A DNA stretch of 64,000 nt from CAYYYA01 sp964487895 (GTDB lineage: Bacteria; Patescibacteriota; Patescibacteriia; UBA1558; 2-01-FULL-52-15), in the NCBI GenBank assembly GCA_964487895.1, contig CAZASM010000001.1:15218-79217 (forward strand), written 5' to 3'. A model generated the notes under the pieces. That model was given only the letters and a program-made list of their open reading frames with translations. It ran no database searches and was not told the origin of the DNA. The translations under genes and the position numbers were made by a program. Within the stretch, counting starts at the first letter, position 1; each line of letters begins with the position of its first letter. Below are positions 31,543 through 41,166 of the stretch, one piece after another.

Positions 31543-33893
31543 GCGGCTCCACATTTAACAAATAATTTATCTAAAGCTGTTTTATCGAGTATAACATCTT
31601 GTAGTTGCAAACCACTGCTACTTAAACTAATAGTGCCATTTACATTCATTCCTAGAGTACCCACAACTAATGACTGCGCAGTAATATTGCCACCGATACC
31701 CATATTCGAAAGCACGGACATTGCATCAAATGTACCTGAGTTAGCAAAAGCAACACTAGCTTGAAGTCCTTGATTATTTTTCACTGAAAATTGCGCGCTA
31801 CGATCAGCTAGATAGATAAATCGGCCAGCAACAGCTAATCGCCCCATACCACTGGCAGTGTAGGGATTATTATTCGCTACTTCGGATATAAGACCAACAT
31901 TATCAGTATTAAAAATACGTAGTTTATCTCCCAAAACATAAACATAATCATCTGCAGCCTGTATGCCATAGGCTTGAAAATCATCGCCATAACGTCCAAC
32001 TTCAGCACCGTTGGCACGATCAAATATATACAAGGTATCGCCTACGCCAAAAATATAATTACCGCGAATTGCCACACCTGAAAGCGTTGCTAAAGTAGAA
32101 ATATATGGCGCTGGATTAGCTTGTGTTATCAAATCGCTAATATGGTAAACTTTTAATCCTGTAAACTCATCAACTAAAGCTAAGTCATTGCCATTAATAG
32201 CAATATTGCGTGGATCGATAATATTTGTAACGACTGTTTTCTTTAGTATTGGAAGATTGGGATCCGTTATATCTATTACTTGAAGACCTCCTGTGTTTGA
32301 CGTCAGGTCATAGGAAACGAAAGCATAATGCCCTGAAACTTTGATATCAGTCGCATAAGGAACACTACTAATATTTGCTATTGCTAAACTACCTTTTAAT
32401 ATCGGATTTCTCGAATCGATGATATCTATAACTTTCAACCCAGCAGATGTAGCTAAATAAGCGTAACGTCCGCTAACAACCAAGCCCCAAACTGATCCTA
32501 ATCCAGAGACACTACCTAAAACAACGGGTAATATAGGACGAGTCACGTCAACAATCACTAAGCCATTAGCTGTAGCCACATAAGCTCGACTACCGCCCAA
32601 GACAACATCTTGAGCTGCCGAACCAAGAGGCAGAGCAGCGAGGTTATAACGACTACTCGGCTCACCAGCTAAATAGCTATGTCCAATATCTAGCTTCGTG
32701 GCAACAGTAGCATCTACAGCACGACCGATGAGAACACCTTTGGTCGCGTCCGCACCGGCTGGATCAGCTGGATAATGAATACCCTTAGGGTTATCAAGCC
32801 AAAAGCCAGGCGTTCCACTGCCCTGAGCCCAACCGCACGGCTTATTAATATCACTAACATCACAAAGTAATTTATCACCCCAATATAGATTAGATGTTGG
32901 TGCGCCGGCTAAGGCGGCGACATTTAACCGATCATTGCCAGCAGGACCGAGCTGGATTTGTAATGGCACATTGACCGCCCCCAGACTATAATTCAGTAAT
33001 TCTAAAGGTCCAGACGAACGTCCACCACGGCCCGACACAGAAGTACCATAGAGCGCTGGTCCACTACCTGTACTGGTGGCGTATAAACCTGCTGTAGCAG
33101 AATCAGCGCTGAGACTTTCAGCAAAAATTCCATGAAAACCAGTAGAGCTAGAGTCAATGGTAGTACTTGCCAACGTACCAACAGCAACAATAGCAGCGTC
33201 AGAGCTATTAGCAGAAGCTGAGCCAATATTATAAATTGACTTGCCGTTCATATTCAAAGTCTGAGTGGCAATATGATTGCCCAGACCATCACCGCTAGCG
33301 CCAGAGACAATCCAACCGCAATTTGGCAATTTTGGATTACACAATAAACGATTACCCCAATACAATTTATTTTCGGCATCAGCCGTCTGAGCTGTCAGAC
33401 TGAGAATATTCGCCGGATTATTACCCATAATTAGGCCCGTAGAGACATAAGTCAAACCAAATAACTGTGCGCTAATATTAGCCGCCGAGCTAGCGACCAG
33501 AGCAGGATAACCCTCAGTCTGCTCAGCGTACAAACCTGCAAACGAAGCGTCATTAGCAGTGCTGACTGCTTTCAGAGCAAAATTGTTCACCGCGCCTAGC
33601 GATACTCCGATTTTATCACTAGCTACTTGTAACGCTCCCTGCGCAAACGTGCCACCAATACCATACAAACGAAACCCAGGATTTGTCGTTGCGCTTAAAT
33701 GTAGAGCCTCAGTGGCAGTATGGGGGTCAGTTAGGCCTAAATTATCTCCACTCCCGCCTGAAATTGGACGGATCGTAGTATTATCTGGTGGAGGACTAGG
33801 TGACATCAGCCATGTTTGCGCGCTGACAGCGAACCAACCACCGATAGAGGTGATGAGAACAGTAAAAAATATTAGTATGACAAAACGTCGCAT
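31533..33893 (-). CDS. Surface protein with LVIVD beta-propeller, first of operon
   Basis: The 786-residue paralog has a signal peptide (VILIFFTVLITSIGGWFAVSA), the opening LMSPSPPPDNTTI, two GDNLG/GDGLG...H.A modules, two YWG..LLC....CGW units and a propeller from about 415 to 720 (GLVIVDVTRPILP, GLKVIDIIDSRNP, GLQVIDITDPNLP). The C-terminal cap is DKTALDKLFVKCG. It overlaps the next gene by 10 nt. Ligands are unknown; cell-cell or cell-surface contact is an inference. Confidence 0.7.
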   Translation of the reverse strand: MRRFVILIFFTVLITSIGGWFAVSAQTWLMSPSPPPDNTTIRPISGGSGDNLGLTDPHTATEALHLSATTNPGFRLYGIGGTFAQGALQVASDKIGVSLGAVNNFALKAVSTANDASFAGLYAEQTEGYPALVASSAANISAQLFGLTYVSTGLIMGNNPANILSLTAQTADAENKLYWGNRLLCNPKLPNCGWIVSGASGDGLGNHIATQTLNMNGKSIYNIGSASANSSDAAIVAVGTLASTTIDSSSTGFHGIFAESLSADSATAGLYATSTGSGPALYGTSVSGRGGRSSGPLELLNYSLGAVNVPLQIQLGPAGNDRLNVAALAGAPTSNLYWGDKLLCDVSDINKPCGWAQGSGTPGFWLDNPKGIHYPADPAGADATKGVLIGRAVDATVATKLDIGHSYLAGEPSSRYNLAALPLGSAAQDVVLGGSRAYVATANGLVIVDVTRPILPVVLGSVSGLGSVWGLVVSGRYAYLATSAGLKVIDIIDSRNPILKGSLAIANISSVPYATDIKVSGHYAFVSYDLTSNTGGLQVIDITDPNLPILKKTVVTNIIDPRNIAINGNDLALVDEFTGLKVYHISDLITQANPAPYISTLATLSGVAIRGNYIFGVGDTLYIFDRANGAEVGRYGDDFQAYGIQAADDYVYVLGDKLRIFNTDNVGLISEVANNNPYTASGMGRLAVAGRFIYLADRSAQFSVKNNQGLQASVAFANSGTFDAMSVLSNMGIGGNITAQSLVVGTLGMNVNGTISLSSSGLQLQDVILDKTALDKLFVKCGAACP

Positions 33894-33923
33894 ACAAAAA
33901 AATTTGGAAAAATATTCGACTTT

Positions 33924-33932
33924 ATTTTACCA
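33924..33932 (-). promoter_or_regulatory. Extended -10 promoter of the surface-protein operon
   Basis: The minus strand reads CAATTTTATGGTAAAAT, with TGG before TAAAAT. The 13-nt CAATTTTATGGTA is the same as at the pil operon promoter. Confidence 0.65.
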
Positions 33933-33937
33933 TAAAA

Positions 33938-33967
33938 TTGACTAGACAACCAACTATCCACTATAAT
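33938..33967 (+). promoter_or_regulatory. Promoter of the 33974 gene and lemA
   Basis: TTGACT (33938-33943), an 18-bp spacer and TATAAT (33962-33967) lie 6 nt before the ATG at 33974. This implies a leaderless transcript. The promoter overlaps the divergent surface-operon promoter, so the two may compete. Confidence 0.8.
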
Positions 33968-33973
33968 GTAGTT

Positions 33974-34453
33974 ATGAATAGTCAAAATAAAAAAATCTTT
34001 CTTGTTGCGATAGCTATCGTTACCCTGTTAGTTGTTGTCTTAGCCTTCTACTGGCGACGACAAACTAATCAGACGCTACCACCGGCTCGACCATCGATGA
34101 AAGAACAGTTACAAGACATAGCTAAAATACAGCCATCCGAACCAACTACGGTATTTGTAATTTCTGGGCAGATTACTGGTATTAATAGTGAGCGAACTAC
34201 AATTCAACTTGTAACTACTCGTGGCGACAAGTCAGTTGAGCTGACACAGACCACCAGCTTCCAACGCCAAGCAGATACTGGCAGACCTCCTACCCCGCCG
34301 CCAGCTCTAATAGATATAAACAGCCCGCCAGCGGCTACTCAAACTGCTAACAGAGAAGATCTTCTGGTGGGTCAGTTGGTTCAAATTGAGAGCTTGACGA
34401 ATATTAGTAGATTAAGTACATTTACAGCAAATAAGCTAACTATTATCGACTAA
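33974..34453 (+). CDS. Small membrane-anchored protein upstream of lemA
   Basis: The 159-residue protein has one N-terminal membrane helix (IFLVAIAIVTLLVVVLAFYW) and an extracytoplasmic domain with a DUF5666-like beta pattern (VFVISGQITGINSERTTIQLV ... DLLVGQLVQIESL). No catalytic motif is seen. It starts at 33974, 6 nt behind a consensus -10, and is followed after 4 nt by lemA. Confidence 0.65.
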   Translation: MNSQNKKIFLVAIAIVTLLVVVLAFYWRRQTNQTLPPARPSMKEQLQDIAKIQPSEPTTVFVISGQITGINSERTTIQLVTTRGDKSVELTQTTSFQRQADTGRPPTPPPALIDINSPPAATQTANREDLLVGQLVQIESLTNISRLSTFTANKLTIID

Positions 34454-34457
34454 TTCT

Positions 34458-35009
34458 ATGTATCTTTACTTCATTATCGGCGCTATTGTTCTGATCCTGA
34501 TCTGGCTCGTCATGACCTATAATAACCTGATTCAGAAGAAAAATCAGGTCCAAGAAGGCTGGTCTGACATTGATGTTCAGCTGAAACGACGCTATGACCT
34601 GATCCCCAACCTAGTTGAAGCTGTCAAAGGCTACATGGGTCACGAGGAAGGTGTACTGACGAAAGTGACCGAAGCTCGCAATATGGCGATGAAGGCCGAC
34701 ACTGCCAGTGCTAAATCTGAAGCAGAAAACGCTCTCTCCGGTACCTTGAAAACCTTGTTCGCCGTAGCTGAGCAATATCCTGACCTCAAGGCTTCTACCA
34801 ATTTTGCTCAATTACAAGACGAACTGTCCGATACAGAAAATAAGATTCAGGCTGCTCGTCGCTTCTACAACGGTCAGGTACGCGACTTCAATACTGCCAT
34901 CCAAGTTTTCCCCACCTCTCTCTTCGCTTCTATGTTTCAGATGAAATCTTTCGATTTCTTTGAACTAGCGAATGAAACTGAACGTGAGAACGTGAAAGTA
35001 CAATTTTAA
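34458..35009 (+). CDS. lemA: LemA family protein
   Basis: The 183-residue protein has an N-terminal membrane helix (YFIIGAIVLILIWLVMTYN) and the LemA helical domain: YNNLIQKKNQVQEGWSDIDVQLKRRYDLIPNLVE and ENKIQAARRFYNGQVRDFN are family signatures. The function of LemA is poorly defined, though the gene is often next to htpX, as here, which suggests a joint role in membrane protein quality control. Confidence 0.93.
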   Translation: MYLYFIIGAIVLILIWLVMTYNNLIQKKNQVQEGWSDIDVQLKRRYDLIPNLVEAVKGYMGHEEGVLTKVTEARNMAMKADTASAKSEAENALSGTLKTLFAVAEQYPDLKASTNFAQLQDELSDTENKIQAARRFYNGQVRDFNTAIQVFPTSLFASMFQMKSFDFFELANETERENVKVQF

Positions 35010-35010
35010 C

Positions 35011-35116
35011 AGAAGCAAGAAGAAAGTAGAAAGAAGCAAGGGAGATTGTCTCCAAAGTTTCAGTTAGACTATAACCAAGGTCTGCCCTTACTACTTACTT
35101 CTTACTACTTACTACT
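35011..35116. repeat. Long imperfect hairpin made of heptads
   Basis: The left arm is AGAAGCA, AGAAGAA, AGTAGAA, AGAAGCA, AGGG (35011-35042). The right arm is CTTACTA, CTTACTT, CTTACTA, CTTACTA (35087-35114) and is its imperfect complement. The region fills most of the gap between lemA and htpX, so the mRNA would carry a long stem there. Confidence 0.75.
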
Positions 35117-35123
35117 GTCTATA

Positions 35124-36032
35124 ATGTATAACCAAATCGCCGCTAATAAGCGTCAAAGTATTTTTTTAATGCTAGTCTTCGCAGCCGTCGTCATTGGTGT
35201 GGCTTATTTTTTGAGCTGGTATCTAGAAGCTGGCTACGGTCTCGTGGCTATAGCAGTAGCCTTATCAGTAGGCACATCACTGATTAGCTTCTATGCTAGT
35301 GACAAGATAGCGCTGAGTATAGCTGGTGCGAAAGAAATTCAGCAACAAGATAATCCCTATGTCTATCGTCTGGTAGAAAATCTTGCTATCACTGCGGGCC
35401 TACCAAGACCAAAGATCTACATTATCCCCGATGACGCTCTTAATGCTTTCGCTACCGGACGTGATCCCCAACACGCTTCCATTGCCCTGACTACTGGTAT
35501 TATTGCCAAGCTGGAGAATGAAGAGCTCGAAGGTGTTATCGCTCATGAGCTATCGCACGTCAAAAATTTCGATACACGCCTAATGACTGTGGCAATCATC
35601 TGTGTCGGCATCGTCACCATGTTAGCAGATATATTTACCCGTCATATGTTTTGGGGTGGCGGACGGAAACGTGATAACAATTCTGGCGCTGGTGTACTAA
35701 TCATCATTGGTATCGCGTTGGCAGTACTTGCTCCGCTCTTTGCTAAGCTGTTACAACTGGCAGTCTCTCGCAAACGCGAATACCTAGCTGATGCCTCTGC
35801 TGCTTTACTAACTCGCTATCCTGAAGGTCTCGCTAATGCCCTAGAAAAGATCAGCTATAGTCAACCAGTACAGCGTGTCAATCAAGCAACAGCTCATCTC
35901 TATATTTCTGAACCTTCCCGCGATCCTGTGGCAGCCGACGATAGTCCAAAAAAATCAGGTGGTTTCAAATCTTGGTTCTCAACTCATCCTCCGATTGAGG
36001 ATCGCATCAAAAAACTCCGCAGCATGGCTTAA
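35124..36032 (+). CDS. htpX: Membrane zinc metalloprotease HtpX
   Basis: The 302-residue M48 protease degrades misfolded membrane proteins. It has two N-terminal helices, the zinc motif HELSH (His141 to His145) and the downstream Glu in REYLADASAA, plus two further helices between. The start at MYNQIAANKR is conserved in the family and is used here; an upstream in-frame ATG would read into the heptad hairpin. The gene follows lemA, as in many genomes. Confidence 0.95.
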   Translation: MYNQIAANKRQSIFLMLVFAAVVIGVAYFLSWYLEAGYGLVAIAVALSVGTSLISFYASDKIALSIAGAKEIQQQDNPYVYRLVENLAITAGLPRPKIYIIPDDALNAFATGRDPQHASIALTTGIIAKLENEELEGVIAHELSHVKNFDTRLMTVAIICVGIVTMLADIFTRHMFWGGGRKRDNNSGAGVLIIIGIALAVLAPLFAKLLQLAVSRKREYLADASAALLTRYPEGLANALEKISYSQPVQRVNQATAHLYISEPSRDPVAADDSPKKSGGFKSWFSTHPPIEDRIKKLRSMA

Positions 36033-36038
36033 GCCTTA

Positions 36039-36071
36039 ATCTTGACCAACTAACAATTTTCTGGTTAAGAT
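36039..36071. other. Hairpin after htpX
   Basis: ATCTTGACCA (36039-36048) pairs with TGGTTAAGAT (36062-36071) with one G-T pair. No T-run follows, so termination is uncertain. Confidence 0.35.
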
Positions 36072-36100
36072 ACGTACATCAGAAGACATATTATTCCTAT

Positions 36101-36135
36101 ATTCTGCATTCTTAATTCTTCATTCTTAATTCCTG
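36101..36135. repeat. Heptad array abutting clpC start
   Basis: Five units (ATTCTGC, ATTCTTA, ATTCTTC, ATTCTTA, ATTCCTG) end exactly at the clpC ATG. They are of the same type as the arrays in lgt and at the doxX/dsbA junction. Confidence 0.8.
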
Positions 36136-38625
36136 ATGTTAGACAACCTACTCGATAAATTTACCACCCATTTCAAGCAGATTCTCATCCGTGCTCAGAA
36201 TGTTGCTTGGCAAAAAGGCTCCGATGCTATTGAACCGATGCATCTGCTCTTTGCTTTATTACAGCAAAAAGGTTCTATCGCTGCTGAGATTCTGTCTAAA
36301 CAAAATCTCCGCCCAGATGATTTACAGCTCAACATGACAGCGCCTCTGAACACTGATCGCTTATTATCAACTAATCCTTGGGATTTACCGCAACCTAACG
36401 AAGCTAGTCAGAGTATCATTGAACAAGCGGTCAAAACTGCTTACGAATATAACCACAAATACATTGGCAGTGAACATTTGTTAGCTAGCTTGATTAACCA
36501 CAGCAATCGTGAGGTACAATCAATTTTCTTGCGTTTCAATGTTGATGTCAAAAAAATTAGCCAGCAACTAGAATTAATCCTGCGTGGCACAACCAAATTT
36601 ACTACCTTCCAACCTAATGCCAATCCGCAAGAAATGTTGGATGGTAACTTCTCTGATGGTGCTCCTCGTGAAACAGCTTTAGAACAGTTCACTATTGACC
36701 TGACCAGTCCTGAAGCACAAAGCAAAATTGATCCTGTCATCGGACGGGCCTTAGAAATTGAACGCTTGATTCAAATCCTCTCTCGTCGAACAAAAAATAA
36801 TCCCGTTCTACTTGGTGACGCTGGAGTTGGTAAAACGGCTATCATCGAAGGTCTAGCGAAAAAAATCTATCTCGGTGATGTGCCGGATGTTCTATTAGAT
36901 AAAAAAATTCTCAACCTCGACCTCTCCTCTGTTTTAGCCGGCACAATGTATCGCGGTGAATTTGAAGCGCGACTAAAGCAGATTGTGGAAGAAGTAACCA
37001 GTAACTCCAATATCATTCTCTTTATTGATGAAATTCATAACTTAATCGGAGCTGGCTCGACCAGTGGCTCAATGGATGCTGCTAATATTCTCAAGCCGGC
37101 CTTAGCTCGCGGACAATTACGCTGTGTCGGCGCTACCACGCGTGAAGAATACAAAAAGTTTATTGAAAGTGACAAAGCACTTGAACGTCGTTTCCAACCA
37201 ATCTACATCGAAGAAGCTTCCGAAAGCGAAACTTTGGAAATCTTGAAGGGTATTCAAAGTAATTATGAAACATATCATCGCGTCAACTTCACACCAGAAG
37301 CTCTAGAAACCTCGATTGTCCTGAGCCAGCGTTATATGCCTGATAAAAAATTACCTGATAAAGCTATTGATCTTCTCGATGAAGCCGCTTCCAGTCTAAA
37401 AGTCGCGAAAGAAAAGAATCGCTATAGCAAAATGATGCGCGAATTAGAAACTAAGCTTGCAGGAATTAAAAAAGCGAAACGTCAGGCTATTATTGATGAG
37501 CAATATACTACAGCTATTAGCTTCAAAGATCAGGAAGAAATTATCATTCAAGAACTCCAACAGCTGCAGATCAGTCAGTCAAAAGAAAAGATCAGTATCT
37601 TGGGTATTATTACGGCTGAACGGATAGCAGAAATTGTAGCCAAAGCTACCGGTATTCCTGTCACCGATATCCTGCAAACTGAAAAAAGAAAACTATTACA
37701 GTTGGAGAAATATTTACAGCGGGAAATCGTCGGTCAAGAAGAAGCTTTGAAACAGATCAGCGAAGCCATCCGCCGAGCACGTGCAGGCTTGGGCGATCCT
37801 AATCGACCACTCGCTTCTTTCATTTTCCTCGGACCAACCGGCGTGGGTAAAACAGCCACAGCCAAACTTCTAGCTCAACTAATGTTCGACAGCCCGAATA
37901 ATCTGATTAAGATTGATATGTCAGAATATAACGAAAGTTTCAATGTATCTAAATTGATTGGAGCTCCTGCTGGCTATGTCGGCTACAAAGACGCCAATGT
38001 CCTGACTGATGCGGTGAAAAGTAAACCGTACTGCGTCATCTTGCTTGATGAAATCGAGAAAGCTCACCCTGAAGTTTTCAATCTACTGTTACCAGTCTTA
38101 GAAGAAGGTCGCCTAACTGATGCTGCCGGTCGAACGGTTAACTTCCGTAACACTATCATTATCATGACCTCTAATATTGGTCTGGATCAATTCAACGCTC
38201 AGGCAGCTGTCGGCTTCGAGTCGGAAGAAACAGCTTTACAATCGGCGGAAGAAAAATTTGCTAAAATCAGCCAAGGCATCAAACAATCTCTGCATGATTA
38301 TTTCCGTCCAGAATTTTTGAACCGTATTGATAAAGTAGTTATTTTCAAACCACTGACAAAATCAGTGGCCAAGAAAATTATTGCTCGTGAGTGTGAACTG
38401 TTGAATCAACGTTTATTAGCCAAAGGCAGAAAGATTAATCTTGATGTTGCGACGGTTAACTACCTAGTGAATCGAGGTTTCAATGTTGACGAAGGAGCTC
38501 GCTCACTGAAACGTTTCTTCCAAGAGAAGGTGACCAATCAATTAGCCGAGGCTATCTTGAAAGACGAAGTGGCTAGTGAATTCACAACTACAATTAAAGA
38601 CCAGCAAATTATTCTGACTCATTAG
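36136..38625 (+). CDS. clpC: Clp ATPase ClpC-type unfoldase
   Basis: The 829-residue protein is a class I Clp/Hsp100 ATPase. It has an N-terminal Clp_N repeat domain (about 1-150), a first AAA+ module ([24 protein letters not shown]), a UVR-like short middle segment ([21 protein letters not shown]), a second AAA+ module ([23 protein letters not shown]) and the C-terminal D2-small domain. The short middle region favours ClpC over ClpB. It would deliver substrates to ClpP, which is not in the window. Confidence 0.92.
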   Translation: MLDNLLDKFTTHFKQILIRAQNVAWQKGSDAIEPMHLLFALLQQKGSIAAEILSKQNLRPDDLQLNMTAPLNTDRLLSTNPWDLPQPNEASQSIIEQAVKTAYEYNHKYIGSEHLLASLINHSNREVQSIFLRFNVDVKKISQQLELILRGTTKFTTFQPNANPQEMLDGNFSDGAPRETALEQFTIDLTSPEAQSKIDPVIGRALEIERLIQILSRRTKNNPVLLGDAGVGKTAIIEGLAKKIYLGDVPDVLLDKKILNLDLSSVLAGTMYRGEFEARLKQIVEEVTSNSNIILFIDEIHNLIGAGSTSGSMDAANILKPALARGQLRCVGATTREEYKKFIESDKALERRFQPIYIEEASESETLEILKGIQSNYETYHRVNFTPEALETSIVLSQRYMPDKKLPDKAIDLLDEAASSLKVAKEKNRYSKMMRELETKLAGIKKAKRQAIIDEQYTTAISFKDQEEIIIQELQQLQISQSKEKISILGIITAERIAEIVAKATGIPVTDILQTEKRKLLQLEKYLQREIVGQEEALKQISEAIRRARAGLGDPNRPLASFIFLGPTGVGKTATAKLLAQLMFDSPNNLIKIDMSEYNESFNVSKLIGAPAGYVGYKDANVLTDAVKSKPYCVILLDEIEKAHPEVFNLLLPVLEEGRLTDAAGRTVNFRNTIIIMTSNIGLDQFNAQAAVGFESEETALQSAEEKFAKISQGIKQSLHDYFRPEFLNRIDKVVIFKPLTKSVAKKIIARECELLNQRLLAKGRKINLDVATVNYLVNRGFNVDEGARSLKRFFQEKVTNQLAEAILKDEVASEFTTTIKDQQIILTH

Positions 38626-38643
38626 AATTAAATAATTACGTAA

Positions 38644-38678
38644 ATTAAAAACAGGCATTCTCTATGTCTGTTTTTAAT
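38644..38678 (+). terminator. Terminator-like hairpin with the comF start codon in its loop
   Basis: A perfect 11-bp stem (ATTAAAAACAG 38644-38654, CTGTTTTTAAT 38668-38678) with built-in T5 follows clpC. The comF ATG (38664) lies in the 13-nt loop and the right arm encodes its first residues. Confidence 0.6.
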
Positions 38679-39320
38679 ACTATAAGTAATTTTGCCCTCG
38701 ATATCTTCTTCCCTCGTACCTGTGTGGGCTGCGGTAGTGATGGTCAATTTTTGTGTCAGCCTTGCCAAGACTCTATCATTATCGTCCCACAAAAACTCAC
38801 TCTCAATGGCATCACAAAAACAATTGTCGCCACTGATTATCATCAGGCTCAAATTGAATCAGCCATTAAGCAATTTAAATATCACAATCTGCCACAATTA
38901 GCTAAACCTCTCTCAGACCTCCTGATAAAAACCTTAGAATTAGAATCACCATTTCCAATTTACTACTTGCTAGCAGTACCACTGCATCGAAAACGCTTAC
39001 GTCAGCGCGGATACAATCAGAGCGATCTATTAGCAAAAAATATTGCCAATCATTTCCACTGGCCACTTTTGACCGGGTTATCAAGAATAGTTGATACCAA
39101 ACATCAAGCAGGTTTAAGTCGAGCCGAAAGGTTAATCAACACACAAGAGGCCTTCTTATACCATGGTCCGACTTTGGCTGGAAAAAATATCTTGTTGATT
39201 GATGATGTAGTGACAACAGGAGCTACTTTGGAATCAATAGCTAGATCCTTAAAAAATAGTATGCCGAATTCTATTGTCGGTTTAGCAATTGCGCGGAATC
39301 GTGAGGATGATAATTCATAA
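38664..39320 (+). CDS. comF: ComF family phosphoribosyltransferase-like protein
   Basis: The 218-residue protein has the ComF layout: an N-terminal four-Cys zinc finger (FPRTCVGCG ... FLCQPCQ) and a phosphoribosyltransferase domain with the PRPP motif ILLIDDVVTTGAT. ComF is needed for natural transformation, after DNA passes the membrane, in several bacteria. The presence of a type IV pilus in the same window makes a DNA-uptake role reasonable. The start codon is in a hairpin loop. Confidence 0.92.
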   Translation: MSVFNTISNFALDIFFPRTCVGCGSDGQFLCQPCQDSIIIVPQKLTLNGITKTIVATDYHQAQIESAIKQFKYHNLPQLAKPLSDLLIKTLELESPFPIYYLLAVPLHRKRLRQRGYNQSDLLAKNIANHFHWPLLTGLSRIVDTKHQAGLSRAERLINTQEAFLYHGPTLAGKNILLIDDVVTTGATLESIARSLKNSMPNSIVGLAIARNREDDNS

Positions 39321-39327
39321 TAAACCC

Positions 39328-39915
39328 ATGCAAAGCAGAAAACCCAATCGTCTTAAAGAATATGACTATAGTCGAACTGGTGAATATTTTGTTACGATTT
39401 GTGTTGATAAATTTCAACCCGTTTTTGGTTTTATCCAAGACGGTATAATGTGTTTAAATTCGTATGGATCGATCGTGTATCAACAATTACATTGGTTGGA
39501 ATCCCGTTACCGATACGTGAAAATTGACACCTCAATCGTTATGCCAAATCACATTCATGTCATTATTTTTATTGAGGATTTAACGGCGGATGGGTGTGTA
39601 TCGATACACGAATCACCAATCAATTCGGCATTGGTAGGGACAGGTCTAGACCTGTCCCTACAGGACGTCCATCAATTTGATCCACATCCGACCCAACCAC
39701 CAATGAATTTATCATTATCAAACATTATTGGTGCCCTCAAAACAACCACCTCAAAATACATCCACCGTGCGGGTTTGGTAAATTTTCCCTGGCAACGATC
39801 ATTTTATGATTCTATAATCGATAATGAAGTGGTGTTAAATAAAATCAGGGATTATATAATCTATAATCCACTGGAGTGGCCCCGTGATAGAAATAATAAA
39901 TTCCGTAACACCTAA
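39328..39915 (+). CDS. REP-associated tyrosine transposase (RAYT), Y1 family
   Basis: The 195-residue protein is a Y1/IS200-like single-strand transposase of the RAYT type: N-terminal RLKEYDYSRTGEYFVTI, the HUH motif in MPNHIHVI, and a C-terminal RDYIIYNPLEW that carries the catalytic tyrosine. RAYTs mobilise or maintain REP palindromes. The gene itself carries, in frame, a perfect 28-bp palindrome identical to the one at 20144 and a 14-bp palindrome (39596-39609), both in the variable loop after the HUH motif. Its stop codon interlocks with that of the convergent glycosyltransferase. Confidence 0.9.
   Translation: MQSRKPNRLKEYDYSRTGEYFVTICVDKFQPVFGFIQDGIMCLNSYGSIVYQQLHWLESRYRYVKIDTSIVMPNHIHVIIFIEDLTADGCVSIHESPINSALVGTGLDLSLQDVHQFDPHPTQPPMNLSLSNIIGALKTTTSKYIHRAGLVNFPWQRSFYDSIIDNEVVLNKIRDYIIYNPLEWPRDRNNKFRNT
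39596..39609. repeat. 14-bp palindrome inside the RAYT gene
   Basis: GTGTATCGATACAC is a perfect palindrome 24 bp upstream of the 28-bp one. It is translated as part of the loop insert. Confidence 0.6.
39634..39661. repeat. 28-bp perfect palindrome, REP-like copy 2, in frame
   Basis: The sequence is identical to the palindrome at 20144-20171 (half-site GTAGGGACAGGTCT). It encodes VGTGLDLSL within the transposase, so it does not break the gene. Confidence 0.9.
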
Positions 39916-41117
39916 GGCCACTGCTGGTGACCTTGAAGAATTTTTTGATAGATAATCATTAAACGCCGACCCATCTGATCAATAGTGTAATTCTCTGATT
40001 CTTTACGTGCAGCCAGTCGTAGGGCTTGTTGTTGTCTAGTAGATAATTGCGACCACTCAGCTAAAGCTTTAGTATAGGCTTTAGCATCATAGGGTAAAAG
40101 CCAAGCAAAATCTTTTTTGATAAAGCTGCTTAAGCCGCCAGCATTCGGTGCTAGTAGTGGCAAACCAGCTGCCATCATCTCTAATCCTACAAGTCCAAAG
40201 GGCTCAATATTATTTATTAATACCCCCATATCAGCCACCATCAAATAGGGTAAAATTTGCTCCTGCTGAAAATATCCTGTAGCCACTACTGCTGGCAGAG
40301 CCGCTAAAGTCTCCTTATATTTACCATCGCCAATTACAACCAAGACATATTTCTCCGCGTCCAAACGTTTCGCAAAATCTACTAAAAGATCAATTTTTTT
40401 ATCTGTTTCTAAACGACCGATATGCAGTAAAATTTTCTTCTGACCATTATTACTCAAAGATGCCTTGAGCTTGTCGTCCGTTTTCGCTCGATAGTAACGC
40501 TCTGTATCAATACCAAGAGCTAAAGTGTAGACTGGTTTAATGGTATTACGTTTAGACTCTTGAGCTGAGAATAGTGAGTTAGCGATAATGGCGTCCGCCG
40601 AGGCCAAAAATCTTCCCAACAATAATCGTGTGAGCGCACGCGCTAAGAAATTTTTTAAAAAACGCAGAACATTATTTCCGTGATGAACATGAAGAACTTG
40701 CTGATAAAAATTATCTAACCTCTCATGAACGAAGACATCTACCCGACCTTGAAACTTCTGCACCAAAGAGTGTAATCGACGACCATAAAAAAAAGTAGTG
40801 AATGAATCGCCAATTTCCAAAATATTCGGTTGTTCTTTCTGTATGATTTTTTCTATATCTGTATAACGCCGAAAAAAATAGTACGGTAATGACTGAATCA
40901 TGATTTTGCGTGATGGAACTCGATAGATTATCTGCAAACCATTTTTCTCTACTTTTGTTTGCTGACCAGCATCAGTCCTAGGAGTAATAATGATGTGTCG
41001 TATATGATGATTTTTATAGTATCGCGCCTTAGCATCGATATAAGTAGTAATACCTCCGCCACGAGCATAAGCATATGTCAGGTCACAGAAAGCATACGAT
41101 GTTTTATTACGACTCAT
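39912..41117 (-). CDS. GT4-family glycosyltransferase
   Basis: The 401-residue protein is a GT-B fold group 1 glycosyltransferase. The N-terminal glycine-rich AYARGGGITTYI is the acceptor-domain loop. The C-terminal half has LLHIGRLETDKKIDLLV and the EX7E motif (EPFGLVGLE) followed by MAAGLPLLAPNAGG. It probably adds a sugar to surface glycan or glycoprotein. The substrate cannot be assigned. It lies at the end of the type IV secretion operon, 49 nt after the pilin-like gene. Confidence 0.88.
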   Translation of the reverse strand: MSRNKTSYAFCDLTYAYARGGGITTYIDAKARYYKNHHIRHIIITPRTDAGQQTKVEKNGLQIIYRVPSRKIMIQSLPYYFFRRYTDIEKIIQKEQPNILEIGDSFTTFFYGRRLHSLVQKFQGRVDVFVHERLDNFYQQVLHVHHGNNVLRFLKNFLARALTRLLLGRFLASADAIIANSLFSAQESKRNTIKPVYTLALGIDTERYYRAKTDDKLKASLSNNGQKKILLHIGRLETDKKIDLLVDFAKRLDAEKYVLVVIGDGKYKETLAALPAVVATGYFQQEQILPYLMVADMGVLINNIEPFGLVGLEMMAAGLPLLAPNAGGLSSFIKKDFAWLLPYDAKAYTKALAEWSQLSTRQQQALRLAARKESENYTIDQMGRRLMIIYQKILQGHQQWP

Positions 41118-41166
41118 GTATATTTTTAGTAGCGCTCAATAATGTTGCTAATGAATATCTCCTGGT

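Noticed and set aside
35118..35126. TATAAT as promoter of htpX
   Set aside because: The box overlaps the conserved htpX ATG, so a transcript from it would lack the start codon. htpX is more likely transcribed with lemA.
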